Positions 38,565-47,701 of a DNA stretch of 64,000 nt are shown in pieces. The position numbers and the translations under genes are program-made. Under the pieces are notes generated by a model. It had not been told where the DNA came from and ran no database searches. It saw nothing but the letters and a program-made list of their open reading frames with translations. Source of the DNA: Micromonospora rubida (lineage in GTDB: Bacteria; Actinomycetota; Actinomycetes; Mycobacteriales; Micromonosporaceae); NCBI RefSeq assembly GCF_009908295.1, contig NZ_JAAALO010000004.1, positions 124,001 through 188,000 on the forward strand, read 5' to 3'. How positions within the stretch are numbered: position 1 is the first letter of the stretch; each line of letters begins with the position of its first letter.

Positions 38565-38910
38565 TTAGGTGGTCCGGGTGCAACGGGTGCCACGCCCACT
38601 GGTCACGTCCTCGACGAGCAGCAGGCGACCTTCGGGCGATCGTTCGATGACGGCGAACGCCTTCGGCCCACTTCGGATGTGACCGAGACACACGACCTCC
38701 GTGGGCCCGATGGCCCCCGGCACCGGTCGTGCATGTGGCCGCAGAAGTGCCACCGCGGCCGGAGGCGTTCGCACAACGTACGCAGCTCATCCCGGCCGAC
38801 CGGGCCGTTCCGGCGCGGTCCGGTGATCCCGGCCGGCCAGTCATGGGTGAGCCGGACGTCGACGGCCCCCGTCCGGCGGGCTGGCGCTGCTGGGCAGTTC
38901 GCAGGCCGGA
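38565..38910 (-). pseudogene. Frameshifted 3' remnant of a metallophosphoesterase gene
   Basis: On the minus strand one frame reads VDVRLTHDWPAGI (around 38838-38858) and later RWHFCGHMHDR (about 38724-38752). These are the DW-loop and GHxH motifs of calcineurin-like phosphoesterases. Just after this the reading continues sensibly only in another frame (GPTEVVCLGHIRSG, AFAVIERSPEGRLLLVEDV) to a stop near 38565. A frameshift therefore lies between about 38711 and 38725. The first frame is closed by a stop near 38915, and the N-terminal metal-binding half (DxH, GNHE) is absent. No intact single reading frame covers it, so it appears to be a decayed gene. Confidence 0.55.
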
Positions 38911-38982
38911 CTCAGCGTACGGCGAAAGAGAACCCGGAGGAGCCCGGAAACACCACGCCAACACCCCCGGCCAACCTGCTCG

Positions 38983-40020
38983 TCAGCCGCGTCGACGGCG
39001 TTGCCGGCGAAGCACGCCCGGTGGGCCGGCCGTCGGCCAGCCGTCGAGTTGGGACGGGGGCACCCCGCGACGCAGCAGGTCGTCGAGGAGCAGGGCGAGC
39101 GAGTAGTCCGGGTGCGCCTCCAGCACCCGTTCCAGCGCCACCGCCGCGAGCGCCCCCTGCCCGGCCCGCCAGGCGGCGAAGGCCAGCAGTGAACCCGGAG
39201 CGGCGATCAGGTCCCGCTCGGCGCGGCGCAGGACGTCGGTCCAGAGGGCGAGGTCCCGCTCCCGCCCGTCGGTGCGCTCCCAGGCGTGGTCACGGACCGG
39301 CAGGTGGGTGAGGAGCAAGGTCAGCCAGGCCACCTCGTCGTCGGTGAGTCGCTCGCCCTGCCGGCACTGACGCAGGGCGGTACGGACCGCGTCCAAGCCG
39401 GCCCGACGCAGCGTCCGACCGCCGAGCAGGTCGGCCTCGGGTGCCCCGACCAGCATGGCCGCCAGGCGGCGTTCGGCGCGGTCGACCGCCCGGCCCATCG
39501 CCACCCGGGCCGGGCCGCCGAACGGGGCCACCTGTGTGGTCAGGGCCGCCCGGTCGGGCAGGGCCACCTGACCGGCGAAGACCGCCGCCGCACTGACCTC
39601 GCTGGCCCCGGTGTCGTACGGGGTGCCCTCGGGCGGGCAGCAGGCCGGCTCGTCGCACAGGTAGGACCAGTAGCGGCCGTCGGTGACCCGCAGGGCGTCC
39701 AGCACGGTCAGCTCGGCGGCGGCCAGCGACCCGCGTACCGCGTCGATGGCCGGGGTGACGCGGGAGGCATCGCCATAGCCGAGCACGGTGGCGGACTCGG
39801 CGCCCTGCCGGGCGATGACGCCGGCCAGGTGGGTGGCCGGGTCGAGCGGGTCGTCGCCCGGGCCGGGCAGGTCCGCCCGGGCGGCGAAGATGATCCGCCG
39901 GCCCCGCATCGCGACCACCACCACGCTGTCGGCGGGATGGAACCCGAGCAGGTACGGCACGGCCGCGATGAGGTCGGCGGGCGAACGGACGGTGAGCCGG
40001 GGGCGGTCGGTACGGGCCAT
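38983..40020 (-). CDS. DUF4192 family protein
   Basis: A 345-residue actinobacterial DUF4192 protein. The N-terminal [33 protein letters not shown] is the family signature. The middle has [20 protein letters not shown] with a Cys cluster, and the C-terminus is helical ([60 protein letters not shown]). The function is unknown. No membrane segment is seen. ATG 40020 was chosen because the domain begins there; the in-frame ATG at 40086 would add 22 residues lacking family similarity. Confidence 0.85.
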   Translation of the reverse strand: MARTDRPRLTVRSPADLIAAVPYLLGFHPADSVVVVAMRGRRIIFAARADLPGPGDDPLDPATHLAGVIARQGAESATVLGYGDASRVTPAIDAVRGSLAAAELTVLDALRVTDGRYWSYLCDEPACCPPEGTPYDTGASEVSAAAVFAGQVALPDRAALTTQVAPFGGPARVAMGRAVDRAERRLAAMLVGAPEADLLGGRTLRRAGLDAVRTALRQCRQGERLTDDEVAWLTLLLTHLPVRDHAWERTDGRERDLALWTDVLRRAERDLIAAPGSLLAFAAWRAGQGALAAVALERVLEAHPDYSLALLLDDLLRRGVPPSQLDGWPTAGPPGVLRRQRRRRG

Positions 40021-40218
40021 GGGAGGCAGCCTCGGCCGCGTCCGAGCGTCTCGACAGGCCCTGTGGACGACACGCGGGTTGTCCACAGATACGGAGAGTA
40101 GCGGCGCAGCTCAGCCCCGATCACCGTCGGGCCGGCGAGGGGCCGGCAACAGCCGGGCGGCACGCCCCGCTGAGGCTGGCCCACACCGGAGACACCCCCG
40201 GGAAGCGCCCCGAGCGGC

Positions 40219-40224
40219 TACCTT
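40219..40224 (+). promoter_or_regulatory. Leaderless -10 (TACCTT) for the fructosamine kinase gene
   Basis: TACCTT is 6 bases before ATG 40231. Confidence 0.5.
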
Positions 40225-40230
40225 GCGGTC

Positions 40231-41148
40231 ATGGACCTGGCGTACCTGCGGGCGCATCCGGAACACCTGCCGACCTTCCTCACCCACCAGCGGATCCGGG
40301 AAACGCCGGTCGCCGGCGGGGACGTCTGCGCGGCGTCCCGGCTGACCCTGGACGACGGGCACTCCGTCTTCGCCAAGACCTGGCCGGAGGCGCGGGCCGG
40401 GCGGCCGGCGCCGGAGGGCTTCTTCGCCGCCGAGGCGGCCGGGCTGAGCTGGCTGAGGGAGGCCGGCGGGGTCCCCGTACCGGAGGTGGTGGTGGCGCTG
40501 CCGGAGCTGTTGGCGCTCGACTGGGTCGAGGCCGGCGAGCCGACGCCCGAGGCCGCCGAGCGGTTCGGCCACGACCTGGCCGCGACGCACCGCGCCGGGG
40601 CCGCCGCGTTCGGCGCGGAGTGGCCCGGCTTCATCGCCGCGCTCCCCCAGGACAACACGCCGGACCCGGGCCCGTGGCCGGACTGGTTCGCGCGCCGGCG
40701 ACTCGCCCCGTACCTGCGGATGTCGGTCGACGGCGGCGCGCTCACCGGCGTCGAGGCCGCGCTGGTGGAGGCGGTCCTCGACCGGATCGGCGAGTTCGGC
40801 GGGGACGAGCCGCCGGCCCGGGTGCACGGCGACCTGTGGCCGGGCAACGTGCTCTGGGGGAACGACGGCCGGGCCTGGCTGATCGACCCGGCGGCGCACG
40901 GCGGGCACCGGGAGACCGACCTGGCCCAGTTGGCGCTGTTCGGCGGGCCGCCGCACCACGACCGGATCATGGGCGCCTACCGGGAGGCGTGGCCGCTGGC
41001 GGACGGGTGGACCGAGCGGGTGCCGCTGCACCAGCTCCACCTGCTGCTGGTGCACGCCGCCCTGTTCGGCGGGGCGTACCGCGAGGCGGTCGGCGACGCC
41101 GCCCGCGCCGCCCTGCGCGTGGCCGGGCGCGCTACGGTCGAGGGGTGA
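40231..41148 (+). CDS. Fructosamine/ketosamine-3-kinase family protein
   Basis: A 305-residue kinase of the fructosamine kinase family, which phosphorylates Amadori products so that glycated proteins can be repaired. The N-lobe Lys is in [10 protein letters not shown], Glu in [12 protein letters not shown], the catalytic loop is [15 protein letters not shown] (HGDLWxGN) and the metal-binding loop [24 protein letters not shown]. No signal peptide is present. TACCTT six bases before ATG 40231 supports the start. Its stop overlaps the moaA GTG (GTGA). Confidence 0.88.
   Translation: MDLAYLRAHPEHLPTFLTHQRIRETPVAGGDVCAASRLTLDDGHSVFAKTWPEARAGRPAPEGFFAAEAAGLSWLREAGGVPVPEVVVALPELLALDWVEAGEPTPEAAERFGHDLAATHRAGAAAFGAEWPGFIAALPQDNTPDPGPWPDWFARRRLAPYLRMSVDGGALTGVEAALVEAVLDRIGEFGGDEPPARVHGDLWPGNVLWGNDGRAWLIDPAAHGGHRETDLAQLALFGGPPHHDRIMGAYREAWPLADGWTERVPLHQLHLLLVHAALFGGAYREAVGDAARAALRVAGRATVEG
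41133..41138 (+). promoter_or_regulatory. Leaderless -10 (TACGGT) for moaA inside the kinase gene
   Basis: TACGGT is 6 bases before GTG 41145 and lies within the upstream coding region, so moaA may have its own start besides read-through. Confidence 0.45.
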
Positions 41149-42158
41149 CCGTCCCCCCACCGACCGAGGGCGTCCTCGTCGACCGGTACGGCCGTGTCGT
41201 CCGGGACCTACGCGTCTCGCTGACCGACAAGTGCAACCTGCGCTGCACGTACTGCATGCCGGCCGAGGGGCTGCCCTGGCTGGCCGGCCCGCAGTTGCTG
41301 ACCGACGACGAGATCGTCCGGCTGGTCCGGCTGGCCGTGCGACGCCTCGGGGTGACCGAGGTGCGGTTCACCGGCGGGGAGCCGCTGATCCGCCCCGGCC
41401 TGGTCGGCATCGTCGCGGCCGTGGCCGCGCTGGAGCCCCGACCCCGGATCTCGCTGACCACGAACGGCCTCGGGCTGGAACGGCTGGCCCCCGCCCTGCG
41501 GGCCGCCGGGCTGGACCGGGTGAACGTGTCGCTGGACACCCTCGACGCCGCCCGGTTCGCCCGGCTGACCCGGCGGGACCGGCTCGCCGACGTGCTCGCC
41601 GGGCTGGCCGGGGCGACCGCCGCCGGGCTCGCCCCGGTGAAAATCAACAGCGTGCTGATGCGCGGGGTCAACGACGACGAGGCCCCCGCGCTGCTCCGCT
41701 TCGCCCTGGCCCACGGCTATGAGCTGCGGTTCATCGAGCAGATGCCGCTGGACGCCCAGCACGGTTGGGACCGGTCGACCATGGTCACCGCCGACGAGAT
41801 CCTGGCCGGGCTGCGTACCGGCTTCGACCTGATCCCGGACCCCGCCGGGCGGGGCGCCGCGCCGGCCGAGACCTGGCTGGTCGACGGCGGGCCGGGTCGG
41901 GTCGGGGTGATCGGCAGCGTGACCCGGCCGTTCTGCGGCGACTGCGACCGCACCCGGGTCACCGCCGACGGCCAGGTCCGCGCCTGCCTGTTCGCCACCG
42001 AGGAGTCCGACCTACGCGGGGCGCTGCGGGCCGGGGCGGACGACGAGGAGTTGGCCCGGCGCTGGCGCACCGCGATGTGGGGCAAGCGGGCCGGGCACGG
42101 CATCGACGACCCGGCCTTCCTCCAGCCGGCCCGGCCGATGTCCGCGATCGGCGGGTGA
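41145..42158 (+). CDS. moaA: GTP 3',8-cyclase MoaA
   Basis: A 337-residue radical SAM enzyme that starts molybdopterin synthesis by converting GTP to 3',8-cyclo-GTP. The SAM cluster is [15 protein letters not shown] (CxxxCxxC), followed by [12 protein letters not shown] and [10 protein letters not shown]. The C-terminal second [4Fe-4S] cluster is in [23 protein letters not shown], and the protein ends in the functional double Gly (AIGG). GTG 41145 overlaps the kinase stop. moaD follows after three bases. Confidence 0.95.
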   Translation: MTVPPPTEGVLVDRYGRVVRDLRVSLTDKCNLRCTYCMPAEGLPWLAGPQLLTDDEIVRLVRLAVRRLGVTEVRFTGGEPLIRPGLVGIVAAVAALEPRPRISLTTNGLGLERLAPALRAAGLDRVNVSLDTLDAARFARLTRRDRLADVLAGLAGATAAGLAPVKINSVLMRGVNDDEAPALLRFALAHGYELRFIEQMPLDAQHGWDRSTMVTADEILAGLRTGFDLIPDPAGRGAAPAETWLVDGGPGRVGVIGSVTRPFCGDCDRTRVTADGQVRACLFATEESDLRGALRAGADDEELARRWRTAMWGKRAGHGIDDPAFLQPARPMSAIGG

Positions 42159-42161
42159 CGG

Positions 42162-42437
42162 GTGCACCGTGACGTACCGGACCACCCGACCGGGCTGCTG
42201 ACCGTCCGCTACTTCGCCGGGGCGCGGGCCGCCGCCGGCACCGCCGAGGAGACCGCGCCCGCCGGGCGGTCCCTGGGCGAACTCACCGGTGACCTGGCCG
42301 AGCGGCACGGCGCACGGCTCGCTGCCGTGCTGACCGTGGCGAGTTTCCTGGTCGACGGCGTGACCTGTCATGATCGTCAGGCACCGCTGCCGGCCGGAGC
42401 GACGATCGACGTACTGCCCCCGTTCGCGGGCGGCTGA
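42162..42437 (+). CDS. moaD: Molybdopterin synthase sulfur-carrier subunit MoaD
   Basis: A 91-residue ubiquitin-fold sulfur carrier for molybdopterin synthase. LTVRYFAGARAAAGTAEE opens the fold, VLTVASFLVDGVTCHDRQAPLPAGATIDVLPPFAGG closes it, and the C-terminal Gly-Gly is the thiocarboxylate site. GTG 42162 begins three bases after the moaA stop, so the two are co-transcribed. Its partner MoaE is encoded 12 kb away at 54168-54599. Confidence 0.88.
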   Translation: MHRDVPDHPTGLLTVRYFAGARAAAGTAEETAPAGRSLGELTGDLAERHGARLAAVLTVASFLVDGVTCHDRQAPLPAGATIDVLPPFAGG

Positions 42438-42447
42438 GGAGGCTCAC

Positions 42448-43692
42448 GTGTTGGCGAACCTGGCGTTCGTGGGCTTCGCGGCGCTCGTCGTCGGCCTGCT
42501 CCACTTCTACCTCTGGAAGCGGCTGGTCAAGGACACCACCGGCCCGGGGCGGTGGCGGCGGATCGGGGGCGTCGTCGCGCTGGTGCTGGCGCTGCTCGTC
42601 CCGGCCACGATGATCGGCACCCGGGCCGGCCTGTTCTGGCTGGCCTGGCCGGGCTACCTGTGGCTCGCGCTGATGTTCTACCTGCTGGTCGTGCTGCTGG
42701 CGCTGGAAGTGCCGATGCTGGTCGCCAGGCTGGTGCTACGCCGCCGGGTGGTCGCCGCCGCGCCGGCCGCCGCCGCGCCCGAGCCGGTGCTGGTGGGCGC
42801 GTCCGGCGGGGCGGAACCGCCGGCCGTCGCGGCCGTCGACCAGCCCGACCACGATCCGGACCGCCGGCTGCTGCTGGCCCGCGGCGCGGCGATCTTCGCG
42901 GGCCTCACGGCCGCCGGGGTCACCGGCTACGGGGTACGCAACGCGATGGGCCCGCCGCGCCTGGACCGGGTGCGGATCCCGCTGGCGAAGCTGCCGCGCG
43001 GGATGGACGGGCTGCGCATCGCCACCGTCTCGGACATCCACCTCGGGCCGCTGCGCGGCCGGGCGCACACCGAGCGGATCGTGGCAATGATCAACCGGCT
43101 GGACGCCGACCTGGTCGCGGTCGTCGGCGACCTGGTCGACGGCTCGGTCGCCGAGCTGGGCGAGGCGGCGGCGCCGCTGCGCGACCTGCGCTCCCGGTAC
43201 GGCAGCTTCTTCGTCACCGGCAACCACGAGTACTACTCCGGCGTGGAGGAGTGGGTGCAGGAGGTGGACCGGCTCGGCCTGCGGGTGCTCCAGAACACCC
43301 GGCAGGAGATCCGGACCCCGGGCGGGGTGCTGGACCTGGCCGGGGTGAACGACGTCAGCGCCGCCGGCACCGGGCTGGCCGCCCCCGCCGACTTCACCGC
43401 CGCGCTCGGCGACCGGGACCCTGGCCGCCCCGTGGTGCTGCTCGCCCACCAGCCGGTGGCGGCCGTCGAGGCGGCGAAGTTCGGCGTCGACCTGCAACTG
43501 TCCGGGCACACCCACGGCGGTCAGATCGTGCCGTTCAACCTGCTGGTGAAGCTCGAACAGCCGGTGGTCTCCGGCTTCGGCGAGGTCGACGGCACGAAGG
43601 TGTACGTGACCAACGGCGCGGGCTTCTGGGGCCCCCCGGTCCGGGTCGGCGCGAACCCCCAGGTGACCCTGGTGGAACTCCGCACCCCTTGA
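42448..43692 (+). CDS. Membrane-anchored metallophosphoesterase (calcineurin-like)
   Basis: A 414-residue protein with about four N-terminal membrane helices (LANLAFVGFAALVVGLLHFYLW, VALVLALLVPATMIG, LFWLAWPGYLWLALMFYLLVVLLAL, and a later AAIFAGLTAAGVTGYG). The dimetal phosphoesterase domain has DIHLG, VVGDLVDG, GNHEYYSG, LLAHQP and SGHTHGGQIVPF. The catalytic domain would face the outside or the inner leaflet surface. GTG 42448 has GAGGAGG five bases upstream. It is likely to act on phospholipid or lipid-linked phosphate (inference). Confidence 0.88.
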   Translation: MLANLAFVGFAALVVGLLHFYLWKRLVKDTTGPGRWRRIGGVVALVLALLVPATMIGTRAGLFWLAWPGYLWLALMFYLLVVLLALEVPMLVARLVLRRRVVAAAPAAAAPEPVLVGASGGAEPPAVAAVDQPDHDPDRRLLLARGAAIFAGLTAAGVTGYGVRNAMGPPRLDRVRIPLAKLPRGMDGLRIATVSDIHLGPLRGRAHTERIVAMINRLDADLVAVVGDLVDGSVAELGEAAAPLRDLRSRYGSFFVTGNHEYYSGVEEWVQEVDRLGLRVLQNTRQEIRTPGGVLDLAGVNDVSAAGTGLAAPADFTAALGDRDPGRPVVLLAHQPVAAVEAAKFGVDLQLSGHTHGGQIVPFNLLVKLEQPVVSGFGEVDGTKVYVTNGAGFWGPPVRVGANPQVTLVELRTP

Positions 43693-43809
43693 TCCGGGGC
43701 GGGCGCGCACGCCTAGCGGGCGGCGGCCGGGGTGTCCAGGGAAGGACGCTCAGGTCACCCGTACGCGTGGCGGGGAGCGGCCGTCGGGGCGGGCGTGACA
43801 GGATGCGGC

Positions 43810-46800
43810 GTGCTCCCGTTCAGCGCCGCACCCGCCGGTGGCCCCTCGCCGTTCGTCGCGGACCTGCACATCCACTCGAAGTACTCGCGGGCGTGCAGCC
43901 GGAACCTGACCCTGCCGAACCTCGGCTGGTGGGCCCGGCGCAAGGGCATCGGCGTGCTCGGCACCGGCGACTTCACCCACCCCGCCTGGTACGACCACCT
44001 GCGCGAGACGCTGCACCCGGCCGAGCCCGGCCTGCACCGGCTCAGCCCCGAGGCGGAGCGGGACATCGCCCGCCGCCTGCCGCCCCTGCTGGCCAGCGAG
44101 GCGGAGGCGGACCCGGTCCGGTTCATGCTCAGCGTGGAGATCTCCACGATCTACAAGCGGGACGACCGAACCCGCAAGGTGCACCACCTGATCTACCTGC
44201 CCGACCTGGACGCGGTGCAGCGGTTCAACACCACCCTCGGCCGGATCGGCAACATCGCCTCGGACGGCCGGCCGATCCTCGGCCTGGACTCCCGGGACCT
44301 GTTGGAGATCACCCTGGAGGCCAGCCCGGACGGCTACCTGGTGCCGGCGCACATCTGGACGCCCTGGTTCTCGGCGCTGGGCTCGAAGTCCGGCTTCGAC
44401 GCGATCGCCGACTGCTACGCCGACCTGGCCGAGCACGTCTTCGCCGTGGAGACCGGGCTGTCGTCCGACCCGGAGATGAACTGGCGGGTCGGCAGCCTGG
44501 ACCGCTACCGGCTGGTTTCCAACTCGGACGCGCACTCCCTGCCCGCCCTGGGCCGGGAGGCCACGGTGTTCTCCTCCGGCCGGGACTACTTCGCCATCCG
44601 GGAGGCGCTGCGCACCGGCGACGGCCTCGCTGGCACGATCGAGTTCTTCCCTGAGGAGGGCAAGTACCACGCCGACGGGCACCGGGTGTGCGGGGTCAGC
44701 TGGTCCCCGGAGCGGACCCGGGCCGCCGGCGGGCGCTGCCCGGAGTGCGGCAGGCCACTCACCATCGGGGTGCTCAGCCGGGTCGAGGAGTTGGCCGACC
44801 GGCCCGAGGGGTATCGGCCCGACCATGCCCGGGACGTCACCCACCTGGTCCCGCTGGCCGAGATCCTCGGCGAGCTGAACGCGGTGGGCCCGAAGTCCAA
44901 GAAGGTCGAGGGGAAGCTCAACAAGCTGATCGCCGCGCTCGGCTCGGAGCTGGACATCCTGACCCGCGCCCCGCTGGACGAGATCGGCCGGGTCGGCGGG
45001 GAACTGCTCGCCGAGGGGATCGGCCGGCTGCGTCGGGGCGATGTGCGCCGGGTGCCGGGCTACGACGGCGACTACGGGGTGATCACCCTGTTCGACCCGG
45101 CAGAGCTGGGCGGGAAGGCGACGGGGGCGCAGGCGGAGACGCTGTTCGACGTACCGGTGCCGGCGCAGCGGACGCCCACGGAGCCGGCGGCGAAGGCCAA
45201 GCGGCCGGCGGCGGCGAAGGCCGAGCCGAAGCGGAAGGCCGCCCCGCCGCCCCCGCCCCCGCCGATTCCGCCGCAGCCCTCCCCGCACGAGCCGTTCGAG
45301 CCGATGCTCGCCGGGATGGAGGAGGTCGGCACCGGGCTGCTGGACCGGCTGGACGCGATGCAGCGGGTGGCCGCGTCCGCGCCGGGCGGGCCGCTGCTGA
45401 TCGTGGCCGGCCCGGGCACGGGCAAGACCCGGACGCTGACCCACCGGATCGCGTACCTGTGCGCCGAGCTGGGCGTCTTCCCGGAGCGCTGCCTGGCGAT
45501 CACCTTCACCCGGCGGGCGGCCGAGGAGTTGCGGCACCGCCTCGACGGGCTGCTCGGGCCGGTCGCCGAGGACATCACCGTGGGCACGTTCCACTCGCTG
45601 GGGCTGGCCATCCTGCGGGAGAACGCCGGGGCCGCCGGGCTGCCGGCCGGCTTCCGGATCGCCGACGACGCCGACCGGGCGGCGGCGAAGGCCGAGGCGG
45701 GCGAGGACCTGGCCGCCTACACGGCCCTGCTGCGCAAGCGGGACCTGGTCGACCTGGACGAGCTGCTCACCCTGCCGGTGGAGCTGCTGCGCGCCGACAA
45801 GAAGCTGGTACGGCGGTACCGGGACCAATGGCAGTGGATCTTCGTCGACGAGTACCAGGACGTCGACGCCGTCCAGTACGAGCTGCTGCGGCTGCTCAGC
45901 CCCGCCGACGGCAACCTGTGCGCGATCGGCGACCCGGACCAGGCGATCTACTCGTTCCGGGGCGCGGACGTCGGCTACTTTCTGCGCTTCTCGCAGGACT
46001 TCACCGACGCCCGGCTGGTCCGGCTCAACCGCAACTACCGCTCGTCGGCCCCGATCCTGGCCGCCGCCGTGCAGGCCATCGCGCCGTCGTCGCTGGTCCG
46101 GGGCCGCCGGCTCGACCCGGCCCGACTCGACCCGGAGGCCCCGCTGGTGGGCCGGTACGCCGCCGCGTCCGTCGCCGACGAGGCCGACTTCCTGGTACGC
46201 ACCGTCGACGAGCTGGTCGGCGGCCTGTCCCACCGGTCGCTGGACTCGGGCCGGATCGACGGCCGGGCCACGAGCCTGTCGTTCTCCGACATCGCCGTGC
46301 TGTACCGGACCGACGCCCAGTCCGCGCCGATCGTGGACGCGCTGGCCCGGGCGAACATCCCGGTGCAGAAGCGCTCGCACGACCGGCTGCGGGACCGCCC
46401 CGGGGTGACCGCGATCGCCCGCGAGCTGCGGCACGCCGACGGCCTCGACGGCGACCTGCCGGCCCGGGTCCGACTCGCCGCCCGGGTGGTCGCCGACCGT
46501 TTCGCCGCCCCCACCCTCGACGGTTCCGGCTCGGTACGCCCCGAGGAGGCCCTCGCGGCGGCGGATCTGCTCACCCCGCTGGCCCGACGCTGCGGCGACG
46601 ACCTGGAGCTGTTCCTGTCCCAGCTCGCCACGGGCGCCGAGGTGGACGCCCTCGACCCGCGCGCCGAGGCGGTCACCCTGCTCACCCTGCACGCCGCGAA
46701 GGGCCTGGAGTTCCCGGTGGTCTTCCTGGTCGGCTGCGAGGACGGCCTGCTCCCGCTGCGCTGGCCCGGCTCCACCCCGGGCGAGGACGAGGTCGCCGAG

Positions 46801-47001
46801 GAGCGGCGGCTCTTCTTCGTCGGCCTGACCCGGGCCCAGGACCGCCTCTACGTCAGCCACGCCGCCCGGCGCGCCCGGCACGGGTCGGAGCGGGACTGCC
46901 GGCCGTCGCCGTTCCTCGACGTGATCGACCCGGGCCTGTTCGAGCGCCTGGGCGAGACCGAACCCCGCCGGCCCAAGGACCGCCAGCTCCGCCTGCTGTA
47001 A
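43810..47001 (+). CDS. EndoQ-like PHP nuclease fused to a UvrD/PcrA-type helicase
   Basis: A 1063-residue two-module enzyme. Residues about 17-430 are a PHP-domain endonuclease Q-like module: FVADLHIHSKYSRACSRNLT, LGTGDFTHPAWYDHL, VEISTIYKRDDRTRKVHHLIYL, NSDAHSLPALGREA, and a zinc ribbon (about 310) with CPECGRPL and an upstream Cys. A 50-residue Ala/Lys/Pro linker follows (about 455-505). The helicase has AGPGTGKTRTLTHRIAY (Walker A, about 534), TFTRRAAEELRHR, VDEYQDVDAVQYELL, GDPDQAIYSFRGA, RNYRSS, TLHAAKGLEFPVVFL and EERRLFFVGLTRAQDRLYVSHA. It probably nicks at deaminated bases or abasic sites and then unwinds. GTG 43810 follows a CAGGAT box; GTG 43795 is possible. Confidence 0.88.
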   Translation: MLPFSAAPAGGPSPFVADLHIHSKYSRACSRNLTLPNLGWWARRKGIGVLGTGDFTHPAWYDHLRETLHPAEPGLHRLSPEAERDIARRLPPLLASEAEADPVRFMLSVEISTIYKRDDRTRKVHHLIYLPDLDAVQRFNTTLGRIGNIASDGRPILGLDSRDLLEITLEASPDGYLVPAHIWTPWFSALGSKSGFDAIADCYADLAEHVFAVETGLSSDPEMNWRVGSLDRYRLVSNSDAHSLPALGREATVFSSGRDYFAIREALRTGDGLAGTIEFFPEEGKYHADGHRVCGVSWSPERTRAAGGRCPECGRPLTIGVLSRVEELADRPEGYRPDHARDVTHLVPLAEILGELNAVGPKSKKVEGKLNKLIAALGSELDILTRAPLDEIGRVGGELLAEGIGRLRRGDVRRVPGYDGDYGVITLFDPAELGGKATGAQAETLFDVPVPAQRTPTEPAAKAKRPAAAKAEPKRKAAPPPPPPPIPPQPSPHEPFEPMLAGMEEVGTGLLDRLDAMQRVAASAPGGPLLIVAGPGTGKTRTLTHRIAYLCAELGVFPERCLAITFTRRAAEELRHRLDGLLGPVAEDITVGTFHSLGLAILRENAGAAGLPAGFRIADDADRAAAKAEAGEDLAAYTALLRKRDLVDLDELLTLPVELLRADKKLVRRYRDQWQWIFVDEYQDVDAVQYELLRLLSPADGNLCAIGDPDQAIYSFRGADVGYFLRFSQDFTDARLVRLNRNYRSSAPILAAAVQAIAPSSLVRGRRLDPARLDPEAPLVGRYAAASVADEADFLVRTVDELVGGLSHRSLDSGRIDGRATSLSFSDIAVLYRTDAQSAPIVDALARANIPVQKRSHDRLRDRPGVTAIARELRHADGLDGDLPARVRLAARVVADRFAAPTLDGSGSVRPEEALAAADLLTPLARRCGDDLELFLSQLATGAEVDALDPRAEAVTLLTLHAAKGLEFPVVFLVGCEDGLLPLRWPGSTPGEDEVAEERRLFFVGLTRAQDRLYVSHAARRARHGSERDCRPSPFLDVIDPGLFERLGETEPRRPKDRQLRLL

Positions 47002-47061
47002 GAGGCCCGCCCCGGGGAGGGCTTCAGCGGTAAGAGGCCCGTCGACCCGCCCCCGGGGGCT

Positions 47062-47691
47062 TCAGCCGAGCAGGGCGGCGAGCCAGGCGCCGGCGAGCAG
47101 GGCCGGCCCGAGCGGCAGCAGGGTGTCCCGGTGGACCCGGCGGGCGGCCAGCAGGCCGAGCACGGCCAGCCCGTGCAGCGCGTGCGGCAGGACCAGCCCG
47201 GTCAGCAGCGTCGGCCAGCCCAGCCAGCCGAGCGGCAGCCCCAGCACGGCGGCGAGCTTGACGTCGCCGAAGCCGAGCCGTGAGCCGGGCAGCAGGGCCA
47301 GCAGCGCGTACCCGGTGAACGACAGCGCCGCCCCCGCCAGCGGGCCGAGGAGCCGGTCCGGCCGGCCGGCGACCGACGCCGCCGCGACCAGACCGACCAC
47401 TGCGGCGAGCGCCGCCGCGCCCACCAGCGGGTCGGGCAGCCGCAGGCAGGCCAGGTCGACCACGGCGAGCACCAGCCCGAGCGCGGCCACCGCTAGGAAC
47501 GTCGGCAGCGCCGCCCCGACGCCCGGCGCGACGCCGAGCCCGCCGAAGACGACCGCCCCAACCGCCGCGCAGGCGGCGGGCGGCACGGCGGTCGCCGGCC
47601 GGGTGGTGATGAACCGGCCGGCCAGCCACGGTGTGCCGGCGCCGGCCGCCGCGCCGAGCGCCGCGAGCAGGACAGGCAGCCCGGCCGACAC
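47062..47691 (-). CDS. Prepilin-peptidase-like A24 protease
   Basis: A 209-residue membrane protein of about seven helices. The aspartyl-protease motifs of the A24 family are present: VVDLACLRLPD (first Asp) and GFGDVKLAAVLGLPLGWLGW (GxGD). There is no N-terminal Cys-containing methyltransferase domain, so it is the short actinobacterial form that processes type IV prepilin-like (tad/flp) proteins. No pilin genes are nearby. It begins 10 bases after the EamA gene stop, suggesting an operon. Confidence 0.82.
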   Translation of the reverse strand: MSAGLPVLLAALGAAAGAGTPWLAGRFITTRPATAVPPAACAAVGAVVFGGLGVAPGVGAALPTFLAVAALGLVLAVVDLACLRLPDPLVGAAALAAVVGLVAAASVAGRPDRLLGPLAGAALSFTGYALLALLPGSRLGFGDVKLAAVLGLPLGWLGWPTLLTGLVLPHALHGLAVLGLLAARRVHRDTLLPLGPALLAGAWLAALLG

Positions 47692-47701
47692 CGGCCGGAC
47701 G

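Noticed and set aside
38557..38964. A 135-codon minus-strand ORF as a new protein
   Set aside because: The region contains metallophosphoesterase motifs in two other frames, so a decayed gene explains it better.
43750..46881. A 1043-codon open frame on the minus strand opposite the EndoQ-UvrD gene
   Set aside because: Its translation is low-complexity Arg/Gly/Val/Gln-rich with no domain, while the plus strand encodes all helicase motifs. Long antisense frames are expected at this GC content.
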